DNA of 64,000 nucleotides from an uncultured Pelagibacteraceae bacterium (GCA_902546615.1 CACCKE010000001.1:78409-142408); one strand, 5' to 3'; positions 7,007-16,340 are shown, counted from the stretch's first letter. Numbers and translations: made by a program. Notes: generated from the sequence alone by a model not told the origin.

Positions 7007-9282
7007 GAGGAATTAAATTTATCAAAATTAATTTCTCTCTTACCCACATGATTTGCGGCACTTATATATCCACTTTCTTCAAGCTGATCCATTATTCTTG
7101 CTGCACGATTATATCCAATTTGTAGTTTTCTCTGCAAAAGGCTCGTAGAAGCTTTACCTTCTTTTTTTATAATATCCAGAGAGTCTTGAAGTAGATTATC
7201 GTGATCACCATCAGAGACAATTCCAAGATCATTATCGATTTCTTCTTCTTTTAATATTTCTTCGTCATACTCAGGGTTACCTTGTTTTTGAAGTGCACGA
7301 ACAATATTCTCGATCTCTTGATCTGATATAAACGGACCATGTATTCTTGATGTAATTCCGCCGGCAGTCATCATTAACATGTCGCCTTTGCCCAATAGTC
7401 TCTCAGCTCCCTCATCACCGAGAATGGTGCGACTATCAAACTTTGAGCTTACCTGAAAACTAATTCTGCTTGGGAAATTAGCTTTAATAGTACCTGTAAT
7501 CACATCAACACTTGGTCTTTGAGTAGCCATAATTAAATGAATACCTGCAGCTCTTGCCATTTGTGATAGTCTTTGAATTGCGTGCTCAATTTCCTTTCCT
7601 GCAACCATCATCAAGTCGGCCATTTCATCAACAACAACAACAATGAAAGGCATTTTTTTATTTTCGATTTCAATTTGTGTAGTTGTTGGCTGTCCAGTTT
7701 CTGGGTTTATTCCAGATGGGATTGATCTCACTATCTTTTCTGAGTTTTTGATAGCTTCAGCTATTCTCTGATTATAATTTTCAATATTTCTAACACCTAA
7801 TAAGGACATTTTTTTGTATCGAGACTCCATTTCTCTCACGACCCATTTAAGTGCAACAATTGCTTTTTTTGGATCAGTCACAACTGGAGTGATTAGATGA
7901 GGAACACCTTCATATACTGACAATTCAAGCATTTTTGGATCAATTAATATGAATTTGCAGTCCTCAGGAGAATGTTTGTAAAGGATTGAAGTAATCATTA
8001 CATTTATTCCCACAGATTTTCCAGAACCTGTTGTCCCAGCAATAAGAAGGTGAGGCATATTTTCTAAATTAGCAAATTTAGCATTGCCACTTATATCTTT
8101 ACCAAGAGCTAAAATTAAATTTTTTTCATTATTTACAAATTGTTCATTTTTAAAAAGCTCACTCAGATAAACAGGATTCTTAATAGTATTTGGTATTTCG
8201 ATCCCAATGACATTTTTGCCTGGAATAATTGCCACACGAGCTGACATTGCACTCATATTTCTTGCTATATCATCCGATAACGAAATTATTTTTGAGGCCT
8301 TAATTCCTGGTGCAGGCTGTAGTTCATACATGGTGACTATTGGACCTGGTGAAACTGCAATAATTTCACCATCAATCTTAAAATCAGTCAAAACATTTTT
8401 TAGCTTTTCAGCGTTTATTTTAAGTTCATCATGATCAATGGCATTATCTTTATTTAATTCGGGTTTAGATAAAAAATTTATATCTGGCGCTTTATATGAT
8501 TCTACATCGAAGATTATTTCGTCTTGCTGACTCACGGTTTCATCATGTGCTACTTCATTACCATAAGTTGAAACCGGTTCATTTTTTAATGATTCGAAAT
8601 CAATTTTAGGCTCAAGGTTTTTATTGTTGAAAGTGCTCTCGGATGAAATTTTTTGAATCGGATTTTTAAAGAGATTTGCATTAACCAGGCTCACTATTTT
8701 TCCAACATAAACAACTAAGATTTTTATCAATTGAGATACAACTTTTAAAAACTTGTTCCACTCATTTAAATTTAAACCCATTGTGAAGTAAAATGACGTT
8801 AGAAAAAAAATAAAAATGATTGTGACGAATAAATAATTCAAATAAACGCTAGTCAGTAAATTAGTTTCATTGACAAACATCAGTGATTGGGTCGCAATAA
8901 ATCCATTTGATATCGGTATGCCTACCGCTTCAAAAAAAAGAGCAAGTAAATAAATTGTGATCGGTAATAATAAAAAATTAAGTGCAAACAGTTCTAAGTT
9001 TTTAGAAAAAAAAAGTTTGTACGCCCAGCTGATCAGTACAATGCAGATGAGAAAGCTGCTATATCCAAAAAATTGTATTAGTACTTCGGATATGTTTGCT
9101 CCAATATATCCACCGATATTTTTTACCTCATAGTTGTTTAGATTTAGAATACTAGGGTCAAAAGCTGAATAACTTACTATTGATATGAGTATAAATGCGC
9201 TTAGTAATATTGATGCAACACCGCTTATTTCAAGTAACCGATTGAATAAAAAAAGTTTAATGGAGTCAGGTAAAAGCTTCAT
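7003..9282 (-). CDS. ftsK: DNA translocase FtsK
   Basis: A septal DNA pump that moves chromosome dimers to dif and activates XerCD. The 759-aa protein starts with about four hydrophobic transmembrane segments (residues 20-180). A short charged linker follows (about 180-265), much shorter than in E. coli. The motor then has Walker A GTTGSGKSVGIN near residue 415, Walker B-type VVVVDEMADLMM, and ATQRPSVDVITGTIKANFPSRISF. The C-terminal gamma winged helix (ASTSLLQRKLQIGYNRAARIMDQLE) would read KOPS-type sequences. It is the first gene of the ftsK-lolA unit. Confidence 0.97.
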   Translation of the reverse strand: MKLLPDSIKLFLFNRLLEISGVASILLSAFILISIVSYSAFDPSILNLNNYEVKNIGGYIGANISEVLIQFFGYSSFLICIVLISWAYKLFFSKNLELFALNFLLLPITIYLLALFFEAVGIPISNGFIATQSLMFVNETNLLTSVYLNYLFVTIIFIFFLTSFYFTMGLNLNEWNKFLKVVSQLIKILVVYVGKIVSLVNANLFKNPIQKISSESTFNNKNLEPKIDFESLKNEPVSTYGNEVAHDETVSQQDEIIFDVESYKAPDINFLSKPELNKDNAIDHDELKINAEKLKNVLTDFKIDGEIIAVSPGPIVTMYELQPAPGIKASKIISLSDDIARNMSAMSARVAIIPGKNVIGIEIPNTIKNPVYLSELFKNEQFVNNEKNLILALGKDISGNAKFANLENMPHLLIAGTTGSGKSVGINVMITSILYKHSPEDCKFILIDPKMLELSVYEGVPHLITPVVTDPKKAIVALKWVVREMESRYKKMSLLGVRNIENYNQRIAEAIKNSEKIVRSIPSGINPETGQPTTTQIEIENKKMPFIVVVVDEMADLMMVAGKEIEHAIQRLSQMARAAGIHLIMATQRPSVDVITGTIKANFPSRISFQVSSKFDSRTILGDEGAERLLGKGDMLMMTAGGITSRIHGPFISDQEIENIVRALQKQGNPEYDEEILKEEEIDNDLGIVSDGDHDNLLQDSLDIIKKEGKASTSLLQRKLQIGYNRAARIMDQLEESGYISAANHVGKREINFDKFNSS

Positions 9283-9388
9283 TATTTAACAAATAAAATA
9301 AAAATATTGAGATTCTATTAGTATTTGATTCATCTTGTTATTATATAGTTTCTTAAACAATTAACTGACTAAATTATTCAAATAATAA

Positions 9389-10561
9389 ATGAAATATGAA
9401 TTTACTATATTTGGGTTCGGTATTTCAGCTAAAATAACATCATGCCTTTTAGCCAGAAATGGATTTTCAGTCTGTCTAATTTCTGATAAAGATCAAAAGC
9501 AGGAAATATCTAATACTAACCTTGTCACATTCTTATCTAGAGGTTCGCTAAATTATCTCTCATCCATGTTCCCAAACACAAAAAAATTTGCGGAACACCC
9601 TGAAATTGACTCTATACACTGTGAATTAAACAGCCTGAGAGGAAACAAACCTCAGTCCATAAAGTTTAATGATGGAGAAAAGCAAAATCTTGGAAAAATT
9701 GTAAAAAATACAGACTTAGAAAAATACTTAGATCAAGAGATAGTACAGTTAAGAAATATAAATATTATTCATGGAAGTTATCCCTCCATAGTAGAAAACA
9801 AAAAAGATGAAATTAAACTTAAACTTAATAATGGAGAAGAAATAGACACTGATTTATTTATAGTATCATCAAAAAAAAATAACATTGCTGATCTTATAAA
9901 TATTGATTTTATTAAAAAAGACTTAAAAAAGAGTGCTATCTCTCTAGATATTAATGGTGATATTAAAAATGCAAATTGTGCATTTCAAAAATTTACCGTC
10001 GATGGACCTTTAGCTCTATTACCTTATTCAAAGAATGAAGCTTCCATTGTTTGGTCATTAAAAAGAAATTCAAAATTATTGCACAAAGATAATGAAGAGC
10101 TTTTACAAATTATCACTAAGCACCTGAGTGAACAGGTTTCTTCAATTAAGATGATAAGCAATGAAAAATACAAGCTTCAATTTGTCTATGCCAAAAATCT
10201 TGTATACAAAAAAACAGTATTGCTAGGTAATATTGCTCACAATATACATCCTATTGCTGGCCAAGGACTTAATTTAAGCATTAAAGATATAGCTTTGTTT
10301 GTGAACCAGATTAAAAAATACAAATCTTTAGGCTATAAGCTAAATGATCAAATGGTTTTGGAAGAATTTGAAATGAAAAGAAAAATGGATAACACAGCCT
10401 ATTCATTTGGTACATTTTTACTTGATGATATATTTTCCAGTAATAACAACTTTGTAAATTATACAGCCCGAACAGGCTTGGGTTTAGTTGATAAGATTAA
10501 AAATCTCAAACAGCTTTTTATTAGAAGTGCTACAGGTGAGGATTTTTATAAAGCTCTTTAA
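9389..10561 (+). CDS. UbiH/UbiF-like FAD-dependent monooxygenase
   Basis: A 390-aa flavoprotein of the UbiH/UbiF/COQ6 hydroxylase family, most likely acting on the ubiquinone ring. The C-terminal FAD signature GNIAHNIHPIAGQGLNLSIKD is nearly canonical. The N-terminal dinucleotide motif is weak (FGFGISAKITSCLLA, with Ala where the third Gly is expected), and the middle of the protein is divergent. Which ring position it hydroxylates cannot be told. It is flanked by ftsK (divergent) and the LON-domain gene (convergent, stops overlapping by 4 bp). Confidence 0.82.
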   Translation: MKYEFTIFGFGISAKITSCLLARNGFSVCLISDKDQKQEISNTNLVTFLSRGSLNYLSSMFPNTKKFAEHPEIDSIHCELNSLRGNKPQSIKFNDGEKQNLGKIVKNTDLEKYLDQEIVQLRNINIIHGSYPSIVENKKDEIKLKLNNGEEIDTDLFIVSSKKNNIADLINIDFIKKDLKKSAISLDINGDIKNANCAFQKFTVDGPLALLPYSKNEASIVWSLKRNSKLLHKDNEELLQIITKHLSEQVSSIKMISNEKYKLQFVYAKNLVYKKTVLLGNIAHNIHPIAGQGLNLSIKDIALFVNQIKKYKSLGYKLNDQMVLEEFEMKRKMDNTAYSFGTFLLDDIFSSNNNFVNYTARTGLGLVDKIKNLKQLFIRSATGEDFYKAL

Positions 10562-11214
10562 TGGAGCTGATCGCTTTTTTCTCCAGAAAGATCGAAGATA
10601 TAAGATTGATAGAGTGCCTCAAGTGCGTGACCTCTCGTGATCAATGTTTTGGCTTCAAGAAGAAGTTGTTTTTCTTCGGGAGTGAAAGGAACCAATATTC
10701 CTGAATAATTTATTAATTGCTCAGTTGGAGTTTGTTTTATAATTTCCCAGTCAGCTAAAATCTTTCTATGTTCTAGATAACGTTTAACCAAAGCCAGAAG
10801 TTTTGACCGGTCAATGCTGTCACTATTTTGGCTCTCAGTATCAGTCTTAAATTTATCGTAGTTAGCGAGAACTTGCCTATATGGAGTAGTTACATCCAAT
10901 TCTTCATCGACTTCAAACCTTACAACGCCAGATAATGTAATTAAGTACCGACTATCCTCTGCCTCATTAAATGATGAGATGCGACCAACACATCCAACCT
11001 TTTTTAGAGATTTGTTTCCAGCCTCTTGATTTTGTGATGCAGGTTGTATCATGCCTAAAAGTCTTCCGGGGCCAGCAAGAGCATCATCTATCATTTGAAC
11101 ATAGCGTGGTTCAAAAATGTTTAAGGGTAGTTGCGTACCTGGAAAAAGAACTGCCCCAGTTAGTGGAAATATGGGGATTTTTCTTGATAGATCCTGAATG
11201 TTGATATTTTTCAT
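10558..11214 (-). CDS. LON substrate-binding (N-terminal) domain protein
   Basis: A 218-aa protein containing only the Lon N-terminal substrate-binding domain, with no AAA+ or protease domain. The signature is IPIFPLTGAVLFPGTQLPLNIFEPRYVQMIDDALAG, with GRISSFNEAEDSRYLITLSGVVRF after it. The family is widespread in Alphaproteobacteria near thioredoxin-like genes, and its function is unclear. I prefer the ATG at 11214 over the track start at 11301. The extra 29 residues (MFVLMEK...) have no family counterpart and would run almost to the tRNA gene. Confidence 0.85.
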   Translation of the reverse strand: MKNINIQDLSRKIPIFPLTGAVLFPGTQLPLNIFEPRYVQMIDDALAGPGRLLGMIQPASQNQEAGNKSLKKVGCVGRISSFNEAEDSRYLITLSGVVRFEVDEELDVTTPYRQVLANYDKFKTDTESQNSDSIDRSKLLALVKRYLEHRKILADWEIIKQTPTEQLINYSGILVPFTPEEKQLLLEAKTLITRGHALEALYQSYIFDLSGEKSDQLH

Positions 11215-11266
11215 GTTGTTATTAATAGTACAATAATTGTTATAAAAATGAAATAATCCGCTTATC

Positions 11267-11295
11267 TTGAAAAACAAGGCTTTTTCCATTAGAAC
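11267..11295 (+). promoter_or_regulatory. Probable sigma-70-type promoter of tRNA-Gly
   Basis: TTGAAA (11267-11272, 5/6 of the -35 consensus) and TAGAAC (11290-11295, 4/6 of the -10) are separated by exactly 17 bp. Predicted initiation falls a few bases before the tRNA 5' end at 11306. Assigned by eye only. Confidence 0.5.
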
Positions 11296-11305
11296 AAACA
11301 ATATT

Positions 11306-11380
11306 GCGAGTGTAGCTCAGTGGTAGAGCGAAACGTTGCCAACGTTTAGGTCGAGGGTTCGACTCCCTTCACTCGCTCCA
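11306..11380 (+). tRNA. tRNA-Gly (anticodon GCC)
   Basis: A complete 75-nt cloverleaf with encoded CCA. The acceptor GCGAGTG pairs with CACTCGC, followed by discriminator T and CCA. The D-arm is GCTC/GAGC. The anticodon arm AAACG-TTGCCAA-CGTTT gives anticodon GCC. The T-arm GAGGG-TTCGACT-CCCTT has one terminal G-T pair. It decodes GGC and GGU. It is the only tRNA found in the window and stands just upstream of the MFS gene, probably on a shared transcript. Confidence 0.97.
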
Positions 11381-11396
11381 AAATAAAAGAACACAA

Positions 11397-11427
11397 CATA
11401 AGATAGTTTGTATAAACTCATCTTATG
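11397..11427 (+). promoter_or_regulatory. Stable hairpin enclosing the MFS start codon
   Basis: CATAAGATAGTTT (11397-11409) pairs with AAACT plus ATCTTATG (11414-11427) around a GTAT loop, 13 bp with a single bulged C at 11419. The last three bases are the MFS ATG itself. There is no T-tract after it, so it is unlikely to be a terminator. It could limit translation initiation or shape tRNA 3' processing. Confidence 0.7.
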
Positions 11428-12768
11428 AGAGCTTCAAAACTTGGTAGATATTCATGGACAATGTTTGATTGGGCAAACCAGCCTTTTTATACACTGATCA
11501 TGACTTTTGTATTTTCTGTGTACTTTACAGATGTCTTTATTGTTGGTGAAGACGGAGCTCAAAAACTAACTCTCACACAAACGATCTCAGGTTTAGCTAT
11601 TGCTCTTTTGAGTCCCGTTCTTGGATCTATTACGGATATAAAAGGAAACCGAAAACTATTAATGGGAATTACATCAGCGTTGTTTGTGCTAGGTATGGCA
11701 GTGCTTTGGTATTCACCACCGGGAGCTCCTGAAGGAATTTGGCTCGTGATGTTTGGTTTAATTCTTGCATCCGCAATGGTTGGATTTTCTGAGGTCTTCA
11801 ATAACTCAGTTCTAGCAACCATCGAAACTCCTGAGAACTCTGGTTGGTTAAGTGGTATGGGTTATGGGGTTGGTTATATCGCAGGTCTCATCGCATTAAT
11901 TTTATTTTTAATAATATTTGTTTGGCCTGGTGGTGAAACCGAAAATCTGTACGGTTTGAATACAAATGAATATGAACATATAAGAATTGTAGGACCGTTA
12001 TGCGCAATATGGTATGCGGTATTTATTGTTCCTTTATTTTTATTTACTCCAGATCTTAAAAAAAGTGATGTTACTGTGATTAGCTCAATTAAGATTGGAC
12101 TTACTAATTTTATCAATACTTTTAAAGAAGCTAGAAAATATAAAAATATTTTCACATTCTTGATTACAAGGATGTTTTATCAAGATGCTTTGAATGCGTT
12201 GTTTGTAGTGGGTGGGGTTTACGCAAGTCTTGTAGTTGGGATGTCGCTCACTCAAGTCTTAATACTTGGAATTATTTTAAATATCTTGTCAGGACCAAGT
12301 TCAATTTATGGAGGCTATTTAAATGATCTAATCGGTTCTAAAAATGTAATAAATCTATCACTTTGGGGTTTATTAGTTTCAGGACTTTTAGGATTATCAA
12401 TTGATAAGGATACAATATTTTATTTCTTTACAGTCGATGAATACTCAGCTGGTGTTGAAGAATTAACATTTGGAATATTTAATTCTGTAAGTCAAGTTAC
12501 ATATATTTGTGTTGTCATTGGTATTTCAATTTTTTATGGCCCTGCTCAAACTGCATCACGAGCATTAATGGTTAAGCTTTCGCCTCAAGAAAAGATGACT
12601 GAATTTTTCGGTCTTTATGCTTTTGCTGGTAAATCAACAGCGTGGCTTGTTCCTGGATTGATGTCAATAATTCTAGCTTTTACTGGGAGTCTTCAATACG
12701 CAATGATTTCAATAGTTCTATTTAATTTAATTGGTATCTTGGGGATGTATTTTGTTTCGGAAAAATGA
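11425..12768 (+). CDS. MFS transporter, UMF1/Atg22-like family
   Basis: A 447-aa inner-membrane protein with about 12 hydrophobic helices. The N-terminal GRYSWTMFDWANQPFYTLIMTFVFSVYF is the diagnostic opening of the UMF1 (vacuole effluxer Atg22-like) branch of the major facilitator superfamily. The loop SPVLGSITDIKGNRKLLMG is an MFS motif-A equivalent, repeated later as GGYLNDLIGSKNVI. Atg22 exports amino acids in yeast. Bacterial substrates are mostly unknown, so export of a small metabolite is inference. The start lies inside a hairpin and lacks a Shine-Dalgarno. The next gene overlaps by ATGA. Confidence 0.88.
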   Translation: MRASKLGRYSWTMFDWANQPFYTLIMTFVFSVYFTDVFIVGEDGAQKLTLTQTISGLAIALLSPVLGSITDIKGNRKLLMGITSALFVLGMAVLWYSPPGAPEGIWLVMFGLILASAMVGFSEVFNNSVLATIETPENSGWLSGMGYGVGYIAGLIALILFLIIFVWPGGETENLYGLNTNEYEHIRIVGPLCAIWYAVFIVPLFLFTPDLKKSDVTVISSIKIGLTNFINTFKEARKYKNIFTFLITRMFYQDALNALFVVGGVYASLVVGMSLTQVLILGIILNILSGPSSIYGGYLNDLIGSKNVINLSLWGLLVSGLLGLSIDKDTIFYFFTVDEYSAGVEELTFGIFNSVSQVTYICVVIGISIFYGPAQTASRALMVKLSPQEKMTEFFGLYAFAGKSTAWLVPGLMSIILAFTGSLQYAMISIVLFNLIGILGMYFVSEK

Positions 12769-13262
12769 TTATTGATTATTTAAATTTCATTTCGAAAAAA
12801 AAATCACAAATCACAATATTCATTTTACTAAATATATGTGGTCTCATATTTTTTTTATTACCTCATGATATTTTTGCCAACATGTTGGATTTAAAGTTTT
12901 CTTATAATGAAGAGGTTGTAAAACGAAGTTTTGTCTTGATTGGTGAAGATGGCAGACAATTATATTTTTTTTCTGCACTTATTATTGATACTATATATCC
13001 CTTATTATATGTCTCTTTATTTATTGGCGCTTACTTCAAATTATTTAGAAAAAATGCTTTTCTGTTAATCTTCCCTTTGATGGCTGGGCTTTTTGATATA
13101 TCAGAAAATATTCAGGTAAGTTTACTTCTTTCAAATTTTCCAACACTTTCAAGTCAAAATATTTTTTACTCCAGTACATCTACATCTATCAAATGGATAG
13201 CGATCGGAATTTCACTTACTGTGCTAATTTATGGTATTATAAAAAAACTAAGATCAAGATAA
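12765..13262 (+). CDS. Small integral membrane protein of unknown function (DxxEN motif)
   Basis: A 165-aa protein with about four hydrophobic helices (near residues 17-35, 65-85, 100-118 and 140-160) and a basic C-terminus. The third helix carries LFDISENIQ, a buried Asp/Glu/Asn pattern that I have seen in an uncharacterised membrane family, but I cannot name it firmly. The start overlaps the MFS stop by 4 bp, so the two are translationally coupled. It may be an accessory of that transporter, which is inference. Confidence 0.7.
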   Translation: MIIDYLNFISKKKSQITIFILLNICGLIFFLLPHDIFANMLDLKFSYNEEVVKRSFVLIGEDGRQLYFFSALIIDTIYPLLYVSLFIGAYFKLFRKNAFLLIFPLMAGLFDISENIQVSLLLSNFPTLSSQNIFYSSTSTSIKWIAIGISLTVLIYGIIKKLRSR

Positions 13263-13268
13263 TTTAAT

Positions 13269-13868
13269 TTGAATAATACTTTATCACGAATTATTTTTTT
13301 GGTGCCTGTACTTACTGTAGTTATTTCTTATTTTTTTTCTTCACTTGGAGGTTATGTTGAGTGGTGCTTTCCTCTTTTGGATGGATGCACTTCAATTAGC
13401 AAAGTAGGCAGATATGGTGTTTCTTTCTACCTATATAAAATATTCATTATCCCATCTGTCATATTGATGATAATTTTCTGGTACCAAATTAATAAGTATT
13501 TTTACAAAAGTAACTTACTTTTGTTTCTTAGCGTTACCTCTTGTATTTTTTTAATTATTTATCTATTTGCTCTTGGCTTTGAAGGAAAATTTTATAGATT
13601 TATGAGAGAGATAGGAATATTTGTATTTTTTATACTCTCGCCTGTAAGCCAAACATTGCTTGTGTTTTCAATTTCTAACAACAAAATAAAATCAAAGTTT
13701 TCTCTAAAAACATTTTTGTTTGTGTATCTCCTCTTTGTAGTGGGCTACTTACTTATTTTACCTTTTGATAACTCTAATTATGAAAATGTGATTGAATGGA
13801 ACTTCGCGCTTTTAATATTTCTATTTTTCCCACTATTTAATGGTATGCTTAGGAAAACTAATGTCTGA
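13269..13868 (+). CDS. Multi-pass membrane protein of unknown function
   Basis: A 199-aa protein with about six hydrophobic helices. It starts with TTG six bases after the preceding stop, so it shares an operon with the MFS gene. The segment CTSISKVGRYG after the first helix, followed by regularly spaced helices, recalls Frag1/DRAM/Sfk1-like membrane proteins, but the resemblance is weak and I do not assign it. No catalytic motif is visible. Its 3' end overlaps the convergent purH by 11 bp. Confidence 0.65.
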   Translation: MNNTLSRIIFLVPVLTVVISYFFSSLGGYVEWCFPLLDGCTSISKVGRYGVSFYLYKIFIIPSVILMIIFWYQINKYFYKSNLLLFLSVTSCIFLIIYLFALGFEGKFYRFMREIGIFVFFILSPVSQTLLVFSISNNKIKSKFSLKTFLFVYLLFVVGYLLILPFDNSNYENVIEWNFALLIFLFFPLFNGMLRKTNV

Positions 13869-15423
13869 AATGACGATTTCCAGTAAACACCATTGAAATA
13901 CCAGCATCATTTGCTGCTTTTATAACTTCATCATCTTTCATCGAGCCGCCTGGTTGTATGACCGCTTTAGCTCCAGACGAAATTGTTACTAGCAAGCCAT
14001 CTGCAAATGGAAAGAATGCATCTGATGCAACAACTGAATTTTCGAGAGAGTTTGCATCAGATTTTTCCATTTCACTATTTTTTTGAGAGGCAATTTTAGC
14101 ACTATCAACTCTGCTCATTTGTCCTGCGCCAATACCAATTGTTTTTTTATTTTTGACATAAATTATTGCATTTGATTTTACATGTTTGCAAACTTTAAAT
14201 GCAAACAACATATCTTCAATTTCATCGTCACTTGGTTTTTTTTCTGTAACTACTTTGAGATCAGATTTAGTTGTAATTGCTTCATCATTTGATTGGACTA
14301 GAATTCCTCCCTCAATACTTTTGTAGTTTTGAGAGTCATTATTTTTGTGTGCTGACGATAAAGTAAGAACTCGTAAATTGTTTTTTGACTTAAAAATTTC
14401 TTTGGCTTCCTTACTAACATTTGGTGCAATAATAACTTCAGTAAATATTTTTATAATTTCAGAGGCTGTTTCTTTATCGATTGTTTGGTTAAGTGCAACG
14501 ATACCTCCAAATGCACTGGTTGTATCACACGAAAATGCTTTCATATAAGCTTCACAAAGTGAACTCCCACTAGCAACACCACAAGGGTTCGCATGCTTGA
14601 TAATAGCGACACTAGGAGTGTCTTCGTCAAATTCTTTTATTAATTGTAATGCTGCGTCAGCATCATTAATATTATTATAACTCAATTCTTTTCCTTGAAG
14701 TAATTTTGCATGTGGTATCCCTGATTGCTGCATGGATGACTTATAGAGACTTGCTGACTGATGAGGGTTTTCACCGTAGCGAAGTGTAGAAGATAATCTT
14801 GCAGCTGTTGAAAACTTATTAATAGGTTCGTTGGTATTTCTATGGAACCAATTACTGATTAAAGAATCGTAGTAAGCGGTAGTCGAAAATGTTTTTGCAG
14901 CAAGTGCCTTTCTAAACGTCAAAGTTGTTGAACCTTTTTTTTCATTGAGCTCATTAATGAGATCATCGTAATCGCCAACATCAGTTATTACTGTGACAAA
15001 TTGATGATTTTTAGCCGCAGACCGCAACATTGCTGGCCCTCCAATATCAATATTTTCTATGCAAATTTCTTCACTTTCCTCTGATTTTATCGTTTCTTCA
15101 AAGGGGTAAAGATTTACAATTATTAAGTCAATATCTTCTATGTCATGTTCCTTTTGAGACTGAACATGGTTCTTATCATCTCTTTTTGAAAGCAAGCCAC
15201 CGTGAACATTTGGATGTAAAGTTTTAACACGTCCATCCATCATTTCTGGGAAATTTGTTAAAGAAGATACATCCGTCACATCAACACCCATGTCCGCAAT
15301 TGCTTTTGCAGTACCACCCGTTGAAACTATTTTAATATTATGTTCTTTGAGTGCTTGAACAATTTTTTCGAGACCTGATTTATCTGAAACAGAAATCAGT
15401 GCGGTTTTAATTTTTATATCCAA
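13858..15423 (-). CDS. purH: Bifunctional AICAR formyltransferase/IMP cyclohydrolase
   Basis: Catalyses the last two steps of IMP synthesis. The 521-aa length fits. The N-terminal cyclohydrolase (MGS-like) domain shows SVSDKSGLEKIV, ISTGGTAKAI-type VSTGGTAKAI and GRVKTLHPNVHGG. The C-terminal formyltransferase has LRYGENPHQSA, IIKHANPCGVASG with the catalytic Lys-His, and the terminal SDAFFPFADGL and VFTGNRHFRH. It lies one base downstream of rpe on the minus strand, so the two are probably cotranscribed. Its end overlaps the convergent membrane gene by 11 bp. Confidence 0.98.
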   Translation of the reverse strand: MDIKIKTALISVSDKSGLEKIVQALKEHNIKIVSTGGTAKAIADMGVDVTDVSSLTNFPEMMDGRVKTLHPNVHGGLLSKRDDKNHVQSQKEHDIEDIDLIIVNLYPFEETIKSEESEEICIENIDIGGPAMLRSAAKNHQFVTVITDVGDYDDLINELNEKKGSTTLTFRKALAAKTFSTTAYYDSLISNWFHRNTNEPINKFSTAARLSSTLRYGENPHQSASLYKSSMQQSGIPHAKLLQGKELSYNNINDADAALQLIKEFDEDTPSVAIIKHANPCGVASGSSLCEAYMKAFSCDTTSAFGGIVALNQTIDKETASEIIKIFTEVIIAPNVSKEAKEIFKSKNNLRVLTLSSAHKNNDSQNYKSIEGGILVQSNDEAITTKSDLKVVTEKKPSDDEIEDMLFAFKVCKHVKSNAIIYVKNKKTIGIGAGQMSRVDSAKIASQKNSEMEKSDANSLENSVVASDAFFPFADGLLVTISSGAKAVIQPGGSMKDDEVIKAANDAGISMVFTGNRHFRH

Positions 15424-15424
15424 T

Positions 15425-16081
15425 TTAATGGCCTCTTAGTTTTTCAATATTATTTGCATATTCACTTGGGCCGCCTTTAAAAGTTGTGGTACCTGCAACA
15501 ATCATATCGGCACCTGCATCAATTACTGATTGAACATTGTCAAAATTAATTCCTCCATCAACTTCTAAATGAATATCCCTACCAGACTTATTAATTTCTT
15601 CTCTAAGGTTTGATAATTTATCAAGAGCTGTTGGAATGAATTGCTGACCACCAAAACCTGGGTGGACACTCATTACTAAAATCAGATCAAGTTTATCCAT
15701 AAAGGGTTTTACAACTTCCCATTTAGTATCTGGGTTGATTGCAAGTCCAGCCTTTACATTTAATGATTTAATTTTATTCAAACATGCTTCAGTATCATCA
15801 TTTGCTTCGGGATGAACTGAAACAATATCTGCTCCAGCTTCAACAAACTTTTCGATATAAGGCTGTACAGGATCGATCATCAAATGAACATCAAATGGTA
15901 ATGAAGATTTATCTCTTATTGATTTAACCACATCTGGACCTATTGTGAGATTGGGAACAAAGTGTCCATCCATTACATCTACGTGTATGTAGTCTGCCCC
16001 GGCTTGAGTGATATTAACGACTTCATCACCTAGTGATGAAAAGTCTGATGCTAGTATAGAAGGTGATATTTTAACCGACAT
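15425..16081 (-). CDS. rpe: Ribulose-phosphate 3-epimerase
   Basis: Interconverts ribulose-5-phosphate and xylulose-5-phosphate in the pentose phosphate pathway. The 218-aa TIM barrel shows all signatures: ISPSILASDFSSLGDEV, the metal-binding HVDVMDGHFVPNLTIGP, VHLMI, MSVHPGFGGQQFIP, and the phosphate-binding VDGGIN with GTTTFKG. It begins the rpe-purH unit. Start and length agree with the family. Confidence 0.98.
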   Translation of the reverse strand: MSVKISPSILASDFSSLGDEVVNITQAGADYIHVDVMDGHFVPNLTIGPDVVKSIRDKSSLPFDVHLMIDPVQPYIEKFVEAGADIVSVHPEANDDTEACLNKIKSLNVKAGLAINPDTKWEVVKPFMDKLDLILVMSVHPGFGGQQFIPTALDKLSNLREEINKSGRDIHLEVDGGINFDNVQSVIDAGADMIVAGTTTFKGGPSEYANNIEKLRGH

Positions 16082-16178
16082 TATTGTGAAGCATTATTTC
16101 TCTGTATAACAGAAAGGTTTGTTGTTTCCCACTGTTTTCATACTTTGATTAGCGACAAATAGAGATTACATTATATAT

Positions 16179-16334
16179 ATGAACAATAAAAAAAAAGAGG
16201 CTGTTGAAGTCACTGAAGATAAGAAAACTAACTCAAAACTACCTAAAAAAAAGAAAGAAATAGGTGGTGCAGACGGCCCTGAACCAACTCGCTTTGGTGA
16301 TTGGGAGAAAAAGGGAATTACCTCAGACTTTTAG
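16179..16334 (+). CDS. DUF1674/SDHAF4-like succinate dehydrogenase assembly factor
   Basis: A 51-aa gene absent from the ORF track because of its size. After a Lys/Glu-rich N-terminus the last 25 residues are KEIGGADGPEPTRFGDWEKK and GITSDF. This is the diagnostic C-terminal signature of DUF1674/SDHAF4, which in mitochondria and Alphaproteobacteria aids maturation of the flavinated SDH subunit. The ATG is almost leaderless behind an AT-rich TTATATAT. It stands alone, divergent from rpe, and its stop is 6 bp from the convergent cupin gene. No sdh gene is in the window. Confidence 0.9.
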   Translation: MNNKKKEAVEVTEDKKTNSKLPKKKKEIGGADGPEPTRFGDWEKKGITSDF

Positions 16335-16340
16335 AATATC

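Noticed and set aside
11215-11301. N-terminal 29-residue extension of the LON-domain protein
   Set aside because: It has no family counterpart and would crowd the tRNA promoter; the ATG at 11214 gives a normal N-terminus.
11397-11427. Intrinsic terminator of the tRNA-Gly gene
   Set aside because: The stem is strong but AT-rich, is not followed by a T-tract, and its 3' arm is the start codon of the next gene.
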